A stretch of DNA of 64,000 nucleotides from positions 1-64,000 of the forward strand of contig JAGWGB010000004.1 of NCBI GenBank assembly GCA_028867595.1, given 5' to 3'. The notes below the pieces were generated by a model, which saw nothing but the letters and a program-made list of their open reading frames with translations, was not told where the DNA came from and made no database searches. Of the stretch, positions 19,128 to 28,448 are shown piece by piece. How positions within the stretch are numbered: position 1 is the first letter of the stretch; each line of letters begins with the position of its first letter. This DNA is from Nitrososphaerota archaeon. GTDB lineage: Archaea; Thermoproteota; Nitrososphaeria; Nitrososphaerales; Nitrosopumilaceae. The position numbers and the translations under genes were made by a program.

Positions 19128-21192
19128 TTTTAGAAAAAATCTGACTCTGAAGATTGTAGTCGTAGCCTTAGTTGCATTATTATTTGTACCAATGTTTAAC
19201 GCACCTTCAAATGCACAAGTGCAAAATAATTGCGCGGCTCCACTGACAACCACTATAGAGGAATTCTATAATGGACCAATAGCAGTAGACGCGTATTGGG
19301 TTAACCAAGGAACATCGTCAGCTAACAACTCAACTTCAAATAACCCAGTAAAAAAAGAAGTTGGACCAGGTGAAGGTATAGAGGAATTTGCTGTTGTATT
19401 AGTTAACAGAGGAAACTTTCCAATCAATTCAATTACAGGCTTTTTGAATCTCCCCGCTGGATTTGCCCCAACTGGAGAAAGCAAGCTGCCACAACTTCTT
19501 CAACAATACAATCCTGCCTCAAAGGTAGCAAGCCACTATGCGCTTTCCACTTTTTACGGTACTGTGCAGCCTGGAGGTACATTCACCTTGTACTTTAATG
19601 TCAATGTGCTGGATACAGCACAGGTACAAACATACAATACACAACTCGTAGCTAACTATTACATACTGCAAAGTAACCAGGCCGGTACCTATATTGAAGA
19701 TTGCACCTCGGCTATACTTCAAATTCCGTTGGTTCTTCCAGGTAAGGTTGTCCTAGATGTGACATCCCCTGACAGTAATATCACGCCATCACAAAGTGAT
19801 CCAATTACAATAACAATTCAGAACAAGGGTTCAGCTCCTGCAACCGGAGTCATAGCTACTATAACAAATCTTGGTCAAAAAGGAAATTCTGGCTCAGGAA
19901 GCAGTGGTACATTAACACTATCATCAACAACTACTAACATTGTAAATCTAGGAGCAAATCAATTTAACTTGGGTACTATACCAGCTGGCGGTTCTGCAAA
20001 TATTACCACTACAGTTTTTCCTTCTAGTTCTGCAGCAGGTCAAACGCAAGATGTCTCAATAGGGCTTTCATATGAAAATGCATGGGGAGCATCAGAAAGC
20101 ACCGCTCTGAATACCGGACTGGTAGTTAGCCCTATTCCGCCGGAATCATTAAGCCTCAATTATATAGGAAATACCACTTCGCCAGTAATTACCTCTGGAA
20201 ATCTAGCTAACCTCAATTTTGCAGTGTCAAATAACAGTACTGCTGAAGCATCAAATGTAGTAATATCTCTAGTTCCACAATCAACATCTGTATCAGTTGT
20301 GGGTCAGTCCACATGGACAATACCAAAACTGGAACCTGGACAACAGCAGTATCTGTCTACCCAAGTGTTTGCAGCAAACTCTTTGATTGATACTCCGACT
20401 TCCTTTACCCTTACGGCAAATTACGTGGCAAATGGACAGACTGAGACTAACTCCTTAACGTTAGGTGCGTTTGTAGTTGGCGATATCAAATTGCAGATAT
20501 ATGGTTTGGCAATAAGCACCGTGGGTAATTCACCGCAAATTGCAGGCAGTCTGCTAAACCAGGGAAGCACGACTGGGCTTTATGGCACAATACAGCTAGC
20601 TCCATCTCCACTGCTTGATGCTATAAGGCAAGCTAGAATGGCTAACGGCAATGGTTCCAATTATACTTCGTCATTGCCACAAGCTGACGCTCAATCATCA
20701 TTTGGTCAAGGAGGACAAGGTGGTGGATTTGGTGGAGGACAAGGTGGACGTGGATCCGGTGGCGGAGCTGGTGGGCGTGGAATGGCATCGACTCAACAGT
20801 TCTTGGGTGACCTTACCGCAGACTCTCCTATACCATTTAGTATACCAATTTACGGTTTGAATCTACTTCCACCTGGGAGCTATCCCGTATCATTCAAAGT
20901 TGTGTATGCTGATGATCTCAAGAACATTCATACAGTTACTCTGACTCAAAATGTGATGGTTGCCAGAAGTACATCTACACATGTGAAAACGCAAACCTCA
21001 ATTATTGATGAAATTCTAGGTAATACTACACTTCAACTTGCTATTGGTGTTTCTATCGCAGGTGCTATAGCTGCAGTTATAATAATTCGAAAGCGAAAAT
21101 CTCGTAAGAAACTAAAAATGCTTACTGGAAACGATACTGATATTGTGACTGTCCTAAAGGACACTGATAAGAAACAAAATGAATCCAAGTGA
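19114..21192 (+). CDS. secreted S-layer/CARDB-like repeat protein with Gly-rich linker and C-terminal TM
   Basis: signal peptide, repeated NKGSAPATGV/SNNSTAEASNV Ig-like units, GQGGQGGGFGGGQGGRGSGGGAGGRG, C-terminal TM; ORF track opens at 19096. Confidence 0.8.
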   Translation: MSSTSFRKNLTLKIVVVALVALLFVPMFNAPSNAQVQNNCAAPLTTTIEEFYNGPIAVDAYWVNQGTSSANNSTSNNPVKKEVGPGEGIEEFAVVLVNRGNFPINSITGFLNLPAGFAPTGESKLPQLLQQYNPASKVASHYALSTFYGTVQPGGTFTLYFNVNVLDTAQVQTYNTQLVANYYILQSNQAGTYIEDCTSAILQIPLVLPGKVVLDVTSPDSNITPSQSDPITITIQNKGSAPATGVIATITNLGQKGNSGSGSSGTLTLSSTTTNIVNLGANQFNLGTIPAGGSANITTTVFPSSSAAGQTQDVSIGLSYENAWGASESTALNTGLVVSPIPPESLSLNYIGNTTSPVITSGNLANLNFAVSNNSTAEASNVVISLVPQSTSVSVVGQSTWTIPKLEPGQQQYLSTQVFAANSLIDTPTSFTLTANYVANGQTETNSLTLGAFVVGDIKLQIYGLAISTVGNSPQIAGSLLNQGSTTGLYGTIQLAPSPLLDAIRQARMANGNGSNYTSSLPQADAQSSFGQGGQGGGFGGGQGGRGSGGGAGGRGMASTQQFLGDLTADSPIPFSIPIYGLNLLPPGSYPVSFKVVYADDLKNIHTVTLTQNVMVARSTSTHVKTQTSIIDEILGNTTLQLAIGVSIAGAIAAVIIIRKRKSRKKLKMLTGNDTDIVTVLKDTDKKQNESK

Positions 21193-22441
21193 TATCTTTT
21201 CTCTTGCATATGATGCACTTGTAGATAGAAAAGTTAGAACAATACTTACCGTATTGATGGTAGTACTAGGGGCAAGCCTTGTAGTAGTGATAAATGGTCT
21301 AAGTGCTGGACAGTCTGCATTCTTGCAAAAACAGCTAAGCTCTCTTGCCTCTAATGTTATCTATGCCTCATCTGGACAGCGTTCGTATTACGGCGGCGAA
21401 TCATCACAGGCGTCTTTGATCGTCAATGATGTGATAGCAAATAAAATCAGGACACTACCATACGTTACAGATGTTGTTCCGCAATATTCTGGTTCAGTAA
21501 CAATTGATTCGTATGGCAATGTTCAGCATGTTTCTGTAGTTGGGATGGATCCTACCAAGTTGACAGTCATGTTACCGAATCTAGTATTTGTTGATGGTTC
21601 TACACTTGCACCAAATGATAGGTCAGCAGCTGTCGTAGGAGATACAATAGCCAACCCTCCTGGGTCAACTACACCATTTGTGATAGTGGGTCAGACTCTT
21701 AAAATAACTTATAGTTACTCTGATTCTACAGGTAAACAGCAACAGGAGGTTAGGAATTTTCTTGTAACTGCAATAATGAAACCTTCTGGAAACACAAGAA
21801 TTGATAACGCCCTTGTGATAAACTCCGATGCCGCAAATCAACTCTTACGTAAATCTGGAAGATATGATTCCTTGGTTATACAAACTACTGATGACACTTA
21901 TGTGAATACAGTTCAGCAAGAGATCACTGGTATCTATGGAAAAAATATCGGCATAACCATTCCTCAGGCATTTTTACAGGTAAGGCAACAAACAGCCCAA
22001 GGAAATGCAATGTTTGTAGAAATGATTGGGTTCATTGCTTTGGTTGTTGGAGCCGTAGGAATCGTAACTACACTTTACAATTCAGTGACAGAGAGAATTC
22101 GTGAGATTGGCACCATGAAGGCAATTGGTGCCCAAAATTCATCAATATTGGCACTCTTCTTGGTTGAAGCCGCTTTAATTGGAGTAATGGGTGCTACTCT
22201 AGGTCTAGCTATTGGAGTTGTTGGAGGTTACGCAATGACAAGCTTTCCCTCACATACTGCTGGAGGTCCAGGTGGGTTTGGTCCCGGTGGTGGTAGTATC
22301 AGTTCTTTTCCGCCAATCTTTCTTCCAGAAGATCTAATCAAAGTCTGGCTTTTATCAGTGTCGTTGGCAGTTGGTGCAGGAATTTTTCCTGCATGGAAAG
22401 CATCAAAATTATCTCCTATGGTAGCACTGAGACGAGAATAA
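21179..22441 (+). CDS. MacB/FtsX-type ABC permease
   Basis: N-terminal VRTILTVLMVVLGASLVVVINGL, C-terminal VTERIREIGTMKAIGAQNSSILALFLVEAALIG. Confidence 0.9.
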   Translation: MNPSDIFSLAYDALVDRKVRTILTVLMVVLGASLVVVINGLSAGQSAFLQKQLSSLASNVIYASSGQRSYYGGESSQASLIVNDVIANKIRTLPYVTDVVPQYSGSVTIDSYGNVQHVSVVGMDPTKLTVMLPNLVFVDGSTLAPNDRSAAVVGDTIANPPGSTTPFVIVGQTLKITYSYSDSTGKQQQEVRNFLVTAIMKPSGNTRIDNALVINSDAANQLLRKSGRYDSLVIQTTDDTYVNTVQQEITGIYGKNIGITIPQAFLQVRQQTAQGNAMFVEMIGFIALVVGAVGIVTTLYNSVTERIREIGTMKAIGAQNSSILALFLVEAALIGVMGATLGLAIGVVGGYAMTSFPSHTAGGPGGFGPGGGSISSFPPIFLPEDLIKVWLLSVSLAVGAGIFPAWKASKLSPMVALRRE

Positions 22442-22496
22442 TTCTCTAACTTAACGTAAAGAAAAAAATCTGGGGCTAACCTGACTAGTTATTGTA

Positions 22497-22835
22497 TCAT
22501 GAACTAAGAATTGTAATTCCTGTAATTTTTTTGATCTCTTCTCGGCTTAATCCGCTTGCAGCTAAAAATACGGCTAGTTTGATTGCATCTTGTCCTTTCT
22601 CTGATATTTTCAAGAGATTGATATTGCCAAGATCGATTAAGCGTTTTGAAGCATCTTGAGTATCATTTTTCTTCTCTAATTTTTCTATTTCTGATACCGC
22701 ATCAACTTTTTTGCCATTGAGCAGAGTATCTATTCTACCAAAATCTATTTTTTCTAACTGTTCTTCAAAATCCTTCATATCTGAAAATTCTATAGTAATC
22801 TCGCCTCCGGATAGGTTGATCTTTATCTTGGCCAT
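22497..22835 (-). CDS. hypothetical protein
   Basis: ORF only. Confidence 0.55.
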   Translation of the reverse strand: MAKIKINLSGGEITIEFSDMKDFEEQLEKIDFGRIDTLLNGKKVDAVSEIEKLEKKNDTQDASKRLIDLGNINLLKISEKGQDAIKLAVFLAASGLSREEIKKITGITILSS

Positions 22836-22882
22836 GATTTACTAGTAATTACATACTGCGTCGGAAATTAATCTATTCACTA

Positions 22883-23278
22883 TCAACCACCATACCCGGA
22901 GTTTCCAATGAAAGGTGCACTTGCAGGCTCTCTATATGGCTGTGTTACATTGACTCCCTGATCAGCTGTAACTCTGACCATGCTAAGATCACTACCTTGT
23001 GGTGGGGAAAGTGAAATTTTGTCACCTGGGTTGAGTAGTGGAATCATATCTGGTTTTGCAGTTCCGCCGTAATCTATTTTCACATTCGTGAGCGGATTAA
23101 TTCCTGTATTTTTGATCATCACATGTGTCTCTATTCCCATCTCATCTTTTACAATAATGGGGTTGACAGAAATATCATATTTTTGAGTGGGCGCAGATAA
23201 AAGAAAAGTGAATACGAGAAAGATTCCTATTGCGGCAAGGCCACCGCCTATTGTTATTGAAAGTAATGGCTTTTTCAA
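22883..23278 (-). CDS. single-TM hypothetical protein
   Basis: N-terminal TM, beta-rich exterior. Confidence 0.55.
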   Translation of the reverse strand: MKKPLLSITIGGGLAAIGIFLVFTFLLSAPTQKYDISVNPIIVKDEMGIETHVMIKNTGINPLTNVKIDYGGTAKPDMIPLLNPGDKISLSPPQGSDLSMVRVTADQGVNVTQPYREPASAPFIGNSGYGG

Positions 23279-23425
23279 CTACTAGTGAATTTACTGCTAA
23301 ATATTTCAATGTGCTGTATCTGGTTTTCGTAAGACTCATTCTGTCTTTGTGATCGAATTTGTTTTCCAATTAAGACAAAAAAATGATATTAAAGTTTTTT
23401 AAAATAGTTCAGTATGTTATAATCA

Positions 23426-23920
23426 TTGAATAATTACAGATGTTATCAAATGCTTGGTTTGCATGAAGGTGCAACTATGCAAGAAATAAAGGAAGCATAT
23501 AGAAAACTGGCATTACGATATCACCCTGACAAAAACGTTTCAAAACAAGATGGCGAAAAGTTCAAGATTATAACAGAGGCTTATCAGATGCTTCGTACCA
23601 ATTATGATGATGGCCTAAAAAAATCGGTTTATTCAAGTTATGGCACGAGTAGACCTAATTCAAAAATATCGCATTGGCGTAAGATTGTGGTTGATGATAA
23701 AGCTCTCATTGAATGGTTTCAATATGCAAAATATGCAGACCGTGCATACAAAGAAATTTGTAAATGTGAACAAATGTTCTTGAAATATTGTGAAAAAATA
23801 ACAAACCCATTAAATTCGAATCTCCTTTCTTCTTTTTCCACACCCTGTAACCGGGATAATCTCTTTCTTACTTTGAACACTTGTAAACAATTCCTGAAAA
23901 AAAAGATCAAAGAATTTTAA
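23426..23920 (+). CDS. J-domain protein (DnaJ-like)
   Basis: YQMLGLHEGATMQEIKEAYRKLALRYHPDKN. Confidence 0.85.
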   Translation: MNNYRCYQMLGLHEGATMQEIKEAYRKLALRYHPDKNVSKQDGEKFKIITEAYQMLRTNYDDGLKKSVYSSYGTSRPNSKISHWRKIVVDDKALIEWFQYAKYADRAYKEICKCEQMFLKYCEKITNPLNSNLLSSFSTPCNRDNLFLTLNTCKQFLKKKIKEF

Positions 23921-24026
23921 ATCCACCTTCAATCTTTAACTTTTCAATATGTTGTTAGCATAAAATCACATTATGATTTTCTAAATGAAAAAAATTAAAA
24001 AAGAAAATGATGATGTTTGGCTCTGA

Positions 24027-24827
24027 CTATCTTCGTCGTACTGATGACCATACTCCAATACCGGTCATTATTGCTACTACTGCCATTCCAGCTCCCCATC
24101 CGGTCATTTGAAGAGGACCAGTAGGATTATCTGCATCTGAATAGCCAACTGAAGCACTTGGAGAAGTTGTAGTTGTTGTAGTTGGTGCATATGTTGCTGG
24201 TGTTGCTGGTGCGCTGTTTACAGGCACTGCAGGAGCAGATGTAGAAGTTGTACTAGTGTTATTTGTCGTATTCATGCTTGAAGGCATGCTACTAGTCGTA
24301 CTTGGAGTGGATGGCATACTTGGAGTAGACGGTGTACTTGAAGTTGTACTAGTGTTATTTGTCGTATTCATGCTTGAAGGCATGCTACTAGTCGTACTTG
24401 GAGTAGACGGTGTACTTGGAATTGTAGCTGCAGATGCGCTTACAATTACCTGACCTGTCATCCATGGATGAACTTGACAAAAGTAATTGTATGTTCCAGG
24501 ATTGTTGAAAGTGAATGTAAAGTCTTTTCCAGCTGCAATCAAGCTGCTATCGAAGATAGTACCAGTCTGATTGTCTGATGGACTGCCACTTGTTACGGTG
24601 TGGCTGACTTTGTCGTTATTTTGCCATTCTACAGTCGTTCCTGGGGCCACAGTTACAGTGTCGGGACTAAAACAATTGTTCGATTGTGAACAGTTTGGGC
24701 CCGAACCGGCTCCCGCCGAGATGTTTACTGTTGTTTGTGATTCGTCTGCAAATGCTGATGGAGCAATTGCGAGAATCGCAACTAGAGTCAAAACGCCAAA
24801 TAATGCGCTTATAGGTTTCGACATCAT
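24027..24827 (-). CDS. secreted cupredoxin with Thr/Ser/Pro repeat linker and C-terminal TM
   Basis: TVEWQNNDKVSHTVTSGSP...YNYFCQVHPWMTGQ; S/T/P-rich stalk. Confidence 0.88.
   Translation of the reverse strand: MMSKPISALFGVLTLVAILAIAPSAFADESQTTVNISAGAGSGPNCSQSNNCFSPDTVTVAPGTTVEWQNNDKVSHTVTSGSPSDNQTGTIFDSSLIAAGKDFTFTFNNPGTYNYFCQVHPWMTGQVIVSASAATIPSTPSTPSTTSSMPSSMNTTNNTSTTSSTPSTPSMPSTPSTTSSMPSSMNTTNNTSTTSTSAPAVPVNSAPATPATYAPTTTTTTSPSASVGYSDADNPTGPLQMTGWGAGMAVVAIMTGIGVWSSVRRR
24244..24404 (-). repeat. 96-bp-period near-perfect duplication inside the cupredoxin stalk
   Basis: gaagttgtactagtgttatttgtcgtattcatgcttgaaggcatgctactagtcgtacttggagt at 24244 and again at 24340. Confidence 0.95.
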
Positions 24828-25010
24828 ACGTCCATTACCGCCCTAATCAGTTAATAAATTCTATGAATATTCCAAGATCCGTGGCCATGGTTTACCACCA
24901 TGTCAAGTCAAAAATCGTCTTTTTATCAAAATAAAAGTGCAAAATATTGCAAACACTGTAAGAGCCCGATTAGCAATGTACAATAAATACTGCCGTAATC
25001 TAGATTCTAT

Positions 25011-25154
25011 ATGACAAGTACGAAATGCGTTGTATGTGGAATAGGTTTCTTTTCTGCCACAGGCTCTGACAAATGTTCACGATGTGAAGGAAAGGGAAAA
25101 CCCGAGACCACTGAAAGCCATGATTCTTGTGGTTGTGGACATCACCACCACTAG
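25011..25154 (+). CDS. 47-aa zinc-ribbon peptide with CGCGHHHH tail (not in ORF track)
   Basis: MTSTKCVVCGIGFFSATGSDKCSRCEGKGKPETTESHDSCGCGHHHH*. Confidence 0.6.
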   Translation: MTSTKCVVCGIGFFSATGSDKCSRCEGKGKPETTESHDSCGCGHHHH

Positions 25155-25282
25155 ACTCGTTTTTTATTCTTCTAAAAGCCCTACAAAAATTACTATCTTT
25201 GTATTCGTGGGGCCATATTGAAAAAATTCTAGTATGTGAAGATCGTTCTATTAATATTGCCAAAGAGAAAGTTAGATGAACT

Positions 25283-26353
25283 ATGAAAGCTTTAGTGTAT
25301 GAAGAATATGCGCCAAATGATGATTATGCAAGAATTTTAAAAATTAAAGAAATACCTGATCCTAAACCAAAACCAAACGAAGTGGTTTTCAAAGTAAAGT
25401 TTGCGGGTTTAAATCACGATGACATATGGGGCATGCGAGGAAAACCAATTCAGATTCCAATGCCACATGTATCAGGAACTGACGCCGCAGGAGAAGTTAT
25501 TGCAGTAGGGGATGATGTCTCTACGGTTAAGGTTGGCGATAGAGTGGTTTCTCATGGTAATCTATCATGTCGTATCTGCATGGCATGCACAGATGGCCGT
25601 GAATATGATTGCAGATCTAGGAAGATTTGGGGGTTTCAAACGGGTCCGCTCTGGGGAGGATATTGTGAATATGCTCATCTGCCCGAAGTCAACGTAGTGA
25701 AAATTCCAGAAAATGTAAGTTATGAAGAAGCCGCCGCAGCTTCTATGGTGATGGTAACTTCGTGGCATATGCTAGTTGGAAGAGCCAAGATCAAACCAGG
25801 ACAGACAGTACTCATAATGGGCGGAGCTTCTGGAATGGGAATATTTGGAATTCAAATTGCAAAGTTGTATGGGTGCGATGTAATTGCTACCGCAAGTCCA
25901 AATAAGCTTGAAAGCTGCCTAAAACTTGGGGCGGATTTTGTAGTAGATCACCGAAAGGAAGATTGGGACAAACAAGTTTTTGCAATTACAAAAGATATAG
26001 CAAAAAAGAAGAACACCAAACCTGGAATAGACATAGTTTATGAACACATTGGTGGCTCTCATTGGAATAAAGAGCTAGCTCTCCTAAAGTATGGTGCGAC
26101 CATTGTAACAACTGGAGCCACCACAGGGTATGAGGTACAGACAGACTTGAGACACATATTTTTCAAAGGCATAAACGTCTTGGGCTCTACTCAGGGCACT
26201 CGTTCAGAACTTATTGATGGACTATATTGGTTGTCGCAAGGAAAACTCAAATCAATAGTTGACTCCATTTACACTTTTGAAACTGCGGTTGAGGCCCACA
26301 CCAAGATGCTAAAGGGTGACTTTGTAGGGAAAATACTAATGAAGCCAAATTAA
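25283..26353 (+). CDS. zinc-type alcohol dehydrogenase/quinone oxidoreductase (MDR family)
   Basis: HVSGTDAAGEVIAVGDDV, GxxxCRICMACTDGREYDCRSR structural Zn site, VLIMGGASGMGIFGIQIAKLYG. Confidence 0.9.
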   Translation: MKALVYEEYAPNDDYARILKIKEIPDPKPKPNEVVFKVKFAGLNHDDIWGMRGKPIQIPMPHVSGTDAAGEVIAVGDDVSTVKVGDRVVSHGNLSCRICMACTDGREYDCRSRKIWGFQTGPLWGGYCEYAHLPEVNVVKIPENVSYEEAAAASMVMVTSWHMLVGRAKIKPGQTVLIMGGASGMGIFGIQIAKLYGCDVIATASPNKLESCLKLGADFVVDHRKEDWDKQVFAITKDIAKKKNTKPGIDIVYEHIGGSHWNKELALLKYGATIVTTGATTGYEVQTDLRHIFFKGINVLGSTQGTRSELIDGLYWLSQGKLKSIVDSIYTFETAVEAHTKMLKGDFVGKILMKPN

Positions 26354-26500
26354 AGGGCAATCGGAAAACAACTGTAAATCATGATCTGAAAAACACACTG
26401 TAAAAAATGAACCATGCCTGTGACATCTGATCAATTTTACAAGCTCGTTAACTGATACTCATAGAAAACATGAAAATACTGATTTGGTCTCTATGACCTG

Positions 26501-26830
26501 TTGGATCTTATCCTGTTAGATATCTGGGGGTGCATGCCAGAATTTTCAAAAGCATGTGTTGACATGAGTAACGCTTCCTCTGCATATCTTGGAATCGTTG
26601 CAGGTGCAATAATTGGTGGTATAGTAAGCTGGTGGGTATACAATAGACAGAAGAAGACCTCCAACTCGCAAGACTACATTTTGCATAGGATAGAAGAGTT
26701 AGAGGAAAGCCATGATGTAATATTGAAAAAACTTGCTAATTTTGATGATGTTCATGAAGCGTCCATTAATGCGATAAGTGAATTGAACCGAAAACTTGAT
26801 TCGCTCTTGGACAAAAACGACAAGTCGTAG
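26501..26830 (+). CDS. single-TM coiled-coil hypothetical protein
   Basis: SSAYLGIVAGAIIGGIVSWWVYNRQ TM then coiled coil. Confidence 0.55.
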   Translation: MDLILLDIWGCMPEFSKACVDMSNASSAYLGIVAGAIIGGIVSWWVYNRQKKTSNSQDYILHRIEELEESHDVILKKLANFDDVHEASINAISELNRKLDSLLDKNDKS

Positions 26831-26966
26831 AGGCTGTAACAAGTAAATGTCTGATGCATGAGCAATATCCCAAAGCACTGTTCGTATCATTTGATTTTAT
26901 TTTAGTGATACTAATTATCGAAAATGAAAATCCGTAACTTTTTCTTAAATAGATGAAACGAGATTA

Positions 26967-27050
26967 AGACATTGAAGAAAACCCGAAATTCCAGACACAC
27001 ACAAGTGCCAAAGAATTCCCTTTGGCACTTTTGGGTTTTCTTCCTTGTCT
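26967..27050 (+). ncRNA. candidate structured ncRNA, or complex terminator, with nested 11-bp stems
   Basis: outer stem 26974-26984/27033-27043 (GAAGAAAACCC/GGGTTTTCTTC) and inner stem 27003-27013/27020-27030 (AAGTGCCAAAG/CTTTGGCACTT), both perfect; TTCTTAAATAG box ~25 bp upstream. Confidence 0.45.
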
Positions 27051-27242
27051 CAGTTGTTATGATTTTTAAAATTTGTTATTTCGACAGTTTCTACGCTGAT
27101 CACAAAGTTACATGAAAGAGACTCCAATTGAAGTTCATGGCACCATAATTTCATTAGCCAAAATTTTTGACAAATACAACTGATCGAGAAATTAAAACTT
27201 TTTTTACAATTACTTATATAGCGGTTAGATTGACTTGCATCG

Positions 27243-28175
27243 TTGGATAAAAAGTTTAAAGGATTATCACTACTTGTAATCATGTTGGGTTCTATAGCCG
27301 TTATTCCTGTATTTGCTGATTCTAATAATTCAAGTGCGACGAATTCGACGAATTCAACGATGGGTGGCATATATCCTCCTGCTCATCTGCTTAATTCTAA
27401 TCAGAGTTTGCCTATTGGAGCTCCTTCTTCTGGAATTCTTGCAGTAACAGTTGTCACTGACAAGTCATCCTACAACGATGGTGATAAGGTACTGGTATCT
27501 GGCACAACACGAGATTATATGGGAGACACTCCTCTTACATTAATTCTGAGAAACCCCGTGGGAAATGTGATCAAAGTAGATCAAATTACAGTGGGAACTG
27601 ACAAAACTTTCTCTACTTCGGTAATTGCTACTGGCGCATTGTGGATGCAAGCCGGCACTTATTCAATATCTGTCCAATATGGTAGCCCAGACAGATCTGC
27701 AAAAACAACATTCCAATTCTCAGGCTCTTCAGTATCGTCAGGACCTAGTACAATTCCAGTAGATGGCACTAACTCTTCAATTACTTATACTATAACTAAT
27801 GGTAAAGTGCTTGACATCAAGGCAAACACCCAGTCCAAATCATTGATTGTAACAATTCAGACTACGGGTGATGGCTTGCTAACAATTACGATGCCAAGAA
27901 CAGTAATTGACGCCAAAAAGTCTGACGGCACAGATGACCAATTTATCGTATTAAACGACGGTCAGCAAAATGGTCAAGCCAATGAAACTATGACAACAGT
28001 TACCGATAGAACTTTGGCGATTCCATTCAAGAATGGCACACAGCAAATTGAGATCGTTGGTACATTTGTAATACCAGAGTTTGGTCCAATTGCAGCTCTA
28101 GTGCTCACAATTGCAATTGTATCTATAGTTGCAATATCCAAAAAGACAGGGCTCAGATTCCCAACACAATTTTAA
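27243..28175 (+). CDS. PEFG-CTERM secreted protein (paralogue of 13355..14323)
   Basis: shares SYNDGDK..GTTRDYMGDTPLTLILRNPVGNV and C-terminal IPEFGPIAALVLTIAIVSIVAISKKTGLRF. Confidence 0.85.
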   Translation: MDKKFKGLSLLVIMLGSIAVIPVFADSNNSSATNSTNSTMGGIYPPAHLLNSNQSLPIGAPSSGILAVTVVTDKSSYNDGDKVLVSGTTRDYMGDTPLTLILRNPVGNVIKVDQITVGTDKTFSTSVIATGALWMQAGTYSISVQYGSPDRSAKTTFQFSGSSVSSGPSTIPVDGTNSSITYTITNGKVLDIKANTQSKSLIVTIQTTGDGLLTITMPRTVIDAKKSDGTDDQFIVLNDGQQNGQANETMTTVTDRTLAIPFKNGTQQIEIVGTFVIPEFGPIAALVLTIAIVSIVAISKKTGLRFPTQF

Positions 28176-28212
28176 GTAGACTGTATACTGTCTGAAATAC
28201 CTAATTTACCAA

Positions 28213-28377
28213 ATGGTATTTAGCATGTATGCTGTTCTAGATTGTGTGGAAAACCTATTAACTACTGAAGAGATTGACTGGCTTTGCAAATTCCTAGAAG
28301 GAAAAGGCAGCAACGACGATATGATGATGAAAATAGTCAATATCACAAGAAAACTCCAAAAAATGAAGCGAAGATAA
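28213..28377 (+). CDS. 54-aa hypothetical protein (not in ORF track)
   Basis: MVFSMYAVLDCVENLLTTEEIDWLCKFLEGKGSNDDMMMKIVNITRKLQKMKRR*. Confidence 0.45.
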   Translation: MVFSMYAVLDCVENLLTTEEIDWLCKFLEGKGSNDDMMMKIVNITRKLQKMKRR

Positions 28378-28448
28378 CCTCATGCGTGTAACTGCATGAA
28401 CTTCTAGTTTAGGATATAAATCAGGCCCTAAAGAAAATCTAGTAAGAA

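Noticed and set aside
24256-24453. VLGVDGVL-repeat plus-strand ORF
   Set aside because: Antisense of the S/T/P-rich cupredoxin stalk.
27050-27370. 106-aa minus ORF over the PEFG promoter
   Set aside because: Covers the TATA box and start of a confident plus-strand gene.
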